A DNA stretch of 64,000 nt. Origin: Cystobasidiopsis lactophilus. Taxonomy: Eukaryota > Basidiomycota > Agaricostilbomycetes > Agaricostilbales > Chionosphaeraceae. The number at the start of each line of letters is the position of its first letter. Position 1 is the stretch's first letter. The notes below the pieces were generated by a model. The model ran no database searches. It was given only the letters and a program-made list of their open reading frames with translations, and was not told where the DNA came from. This document shows, one piece after another, positions 62,623 through 64,000 of this stretch. The stretch lies in contig BCIO01000002.1 of the NCBI GenBank assembly GCA_001599975.1, forward strand, positions 124,001 through 188,000. Reading direction: 5' to 3'. A program made the position numbers and the translations under genes.

Positions 62623-64000
62623 ATGGCCGACGTCGCGAGATTCGGAGAGCCCGTGCACATTCCTGCCGTCTTGCCACCGGGTGTTGAGCCATTGCGAACT
62701 GGTCCTGAGCGGGTCAAGGAGATTCGTGCCATCTTCGACCGAGAGGAGAAGGCGCAGCACAAAGTGACCAAGCTGGGAGAGATGTGAGTAGCTAGCTGTC
62801 GCCCTGCGTCAAAGCTCAGGCGCTGGTTTCCCAGTCCGCACTCGTACAGCCTGATCACCAAAGAATGGCTCACCGCCGTCATTGCCCAAAACGTCCCTGG
62901 CGCAGAAGTCACTTCCATGACTTTGGGAGACGTTGACGATGGGTAGACACCGTCCCTCGCGCTCGGTCATACAAATGCTCAAAGCGAAGAACAGCACGTC
63001 GAACCGCATGCGGATCTTGTTCGAATGGAACGACAAGGGCAAGGCTGCCAACTTGCCTACCTCTGCTTTCTGCAAGGCCACCACCGCTTTACCCAATCGA
63101 ATCAATCTATCTTTTGGTGCGACCCATGGCGAGACAGTCTTCTTCACCAAGCTCCGACAGCTCATCGACTTTGAAGCCCCGACCGCCATGTTCTCTGACA
63201 ATGACCCTGTCAGCTGCAAATCCATCACGCTGTGCCACGATATGACCGGCAAGGCGGACTTCTTCGACTACCGAACTGACCCGACCGAGGAAATCATCTC
63301 GCAGCAGATTGACACGTTGGCTAGGATGCATGGAATGTTCTGGTTGACTGAGAACGAGGACATTAAAGGCCTGGCCACCTTCTCCTCGGCGATGGCTGGC
63401 CAGTGGGCCGCAGGCGACGCTTCGACTTTCAACAGTGAGCCTAGTCGCATCTTTCGGCGGATGGCAGCTGCTGACAGCATTTCAGTGCACGGTTTCAAGT
63501 GCTCCAAGGACTACATTCCTAAGCGGCTATACGACCAATATGATGATATCTGGCCGGCTACCCTCACGGCTGTCTCCCGCAATGCCAGAGCGCCCTACAC
63601 CTTGGTACACTCTGACCTTCATCTGGTATGTTCCCATTGTCTACGAATCGTCTTATGAGCGCTCAGAGGTGCTTGTGCAGGGAAATTGGTCAGGCTCCGT
63701 CAACCTCTGCGACAGGTGGCAAAACTGACAAACCGGTTGCAGGGCTCGCTATCCTGGCAATCGCATCGCTTTGATCGATTGGCAATGTGTGGCCAGGGGA
63801 TTTTGGGCGAGAGATGTCGCCTACTTCATCGCCGCAGTGCCCACCATTGAGCAGCGACGGGCAAATGAGCAGCGTTATCTCCAGACTTACTTGGACCTGC
63901 TCCATCAATATGGCGGTCCCAAAATCTCAATGGAAGATGCACGCCAAGAGCTTGCCGTTCAGCTTTTCCTGGTGGGTTGTTCGCACTTCACTAGTGTTGC
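62623..64000 (+). CDS. CHK/ecdysteroid-kinase-like phosphotransferase, partial
   Basis: Kinase-fold protein of the aminoglycoside-phosphotransferase/CHK-like group (includes insect ecdysteroid kinases and many fungal genes of unknown substrate). The start at 62623 reads MADVARFGEPVHIPAVLPPG, then HSYSLITKEWLTAVIAQNVP, MRILFEWND, LPTSAFCKATTALPNRINLS, GETVFFTKLRQLIDFEAPTA, SITLCHDMTGKADFFDYRTD, and QQIDTLARMHGMFWLTENED. The catalytic loop is YTLVHSDLHL (HxDxH type) near 63600, followed after an intron by the metal-binding IDWQCVARGFWARDVAYFIA near 63780. The last visible exon (QRRANEQRYLQTYLDLLHQY) is cut by the window edge, so the C-terminus is missing. Substrate unknown. Confidence 0.8.

Overview
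The window is nuclear DNA of a fungus, most likely a basidiomycete. Genes are compact and broken by many short introns (about 45-150 bases, usually GTGAGT or GTGCGT donors), coding sequence lies on both strands with small gaps, and the set (fungal MFS permease, Zn2Cys6 regulator, cell-wall-integrity-type MAP kinase, F-box and leucine-rich proteins, Pho80/Pcl-like cyclins) is typical of that group. A basidiomycete yeast or dimorphic fungus fits, but I cannot name a genus. No virus, bacterial operon, CRISPR array, rRNA or tRNA was recognised.

Layout. 0-17.7 kb: an SR-type splicing coactivator with a PWI domain (-), a zinc alcohol dehydrogenase (+), a metallo-beta-lactamase-fold hydrolase (+), a PRISE-like short-chain dehydrogenase (-), an allantoate-permease-type MFS transporter (+), a Poa1-like macrodomain protein (+), an F-box-like protein (+), a secreted agmatinase-family enzyme (-) and a small orphan protein (+). 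17.9-25.0 kb: a Zn2Cys6 transcription factor (-), a gene-poor stretch with one tentative gene, and a second orphan distantly like the first. 25.7-32.8 kb: a dense housekeeping block with MMS19 (+), UBC7-type E2 (-) and cytosolic/mitochondrial arginyl-tRNA synthetase (+). 33-51 kb: an accessory-looking region in which a dispersed repeat family of about 0.7-1.3 kb (copies near 34.8, 36.8, 37.2, 40.5 and 48.3 kb) sits just upstream of one orphan gene and two paralogous cyclin-like genes; a peroxisomal acyl-CoA ligase, an Slt2-type MAP kinase and a WDR89-like protein lie between the cyclin paralogs. 51-64 kb: a PHD-finger protein, a hypothetical basic protein, alpha-tubulin, selenoprotein-O/Fmp40-type AMPylase, a vacuolar Ca2+/H+ exchanger (all -) and a CHK-kinase-like protein running off the right edge.

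The genes do not form one pathway. The most striking observations are (1) an alpha-tubulin gene whose start codon appears to be split AT|G by an intron, (2) two divergent cyclin-like paralogs, each with the same end of one repeat family against its 5' end, and (3) an arginyl-tRNA synthetase with an alternative spliced 5' exon that would add a mitochondrial leader. Exon borders were read by eye; outer limits are more reliable than individual splice sites.
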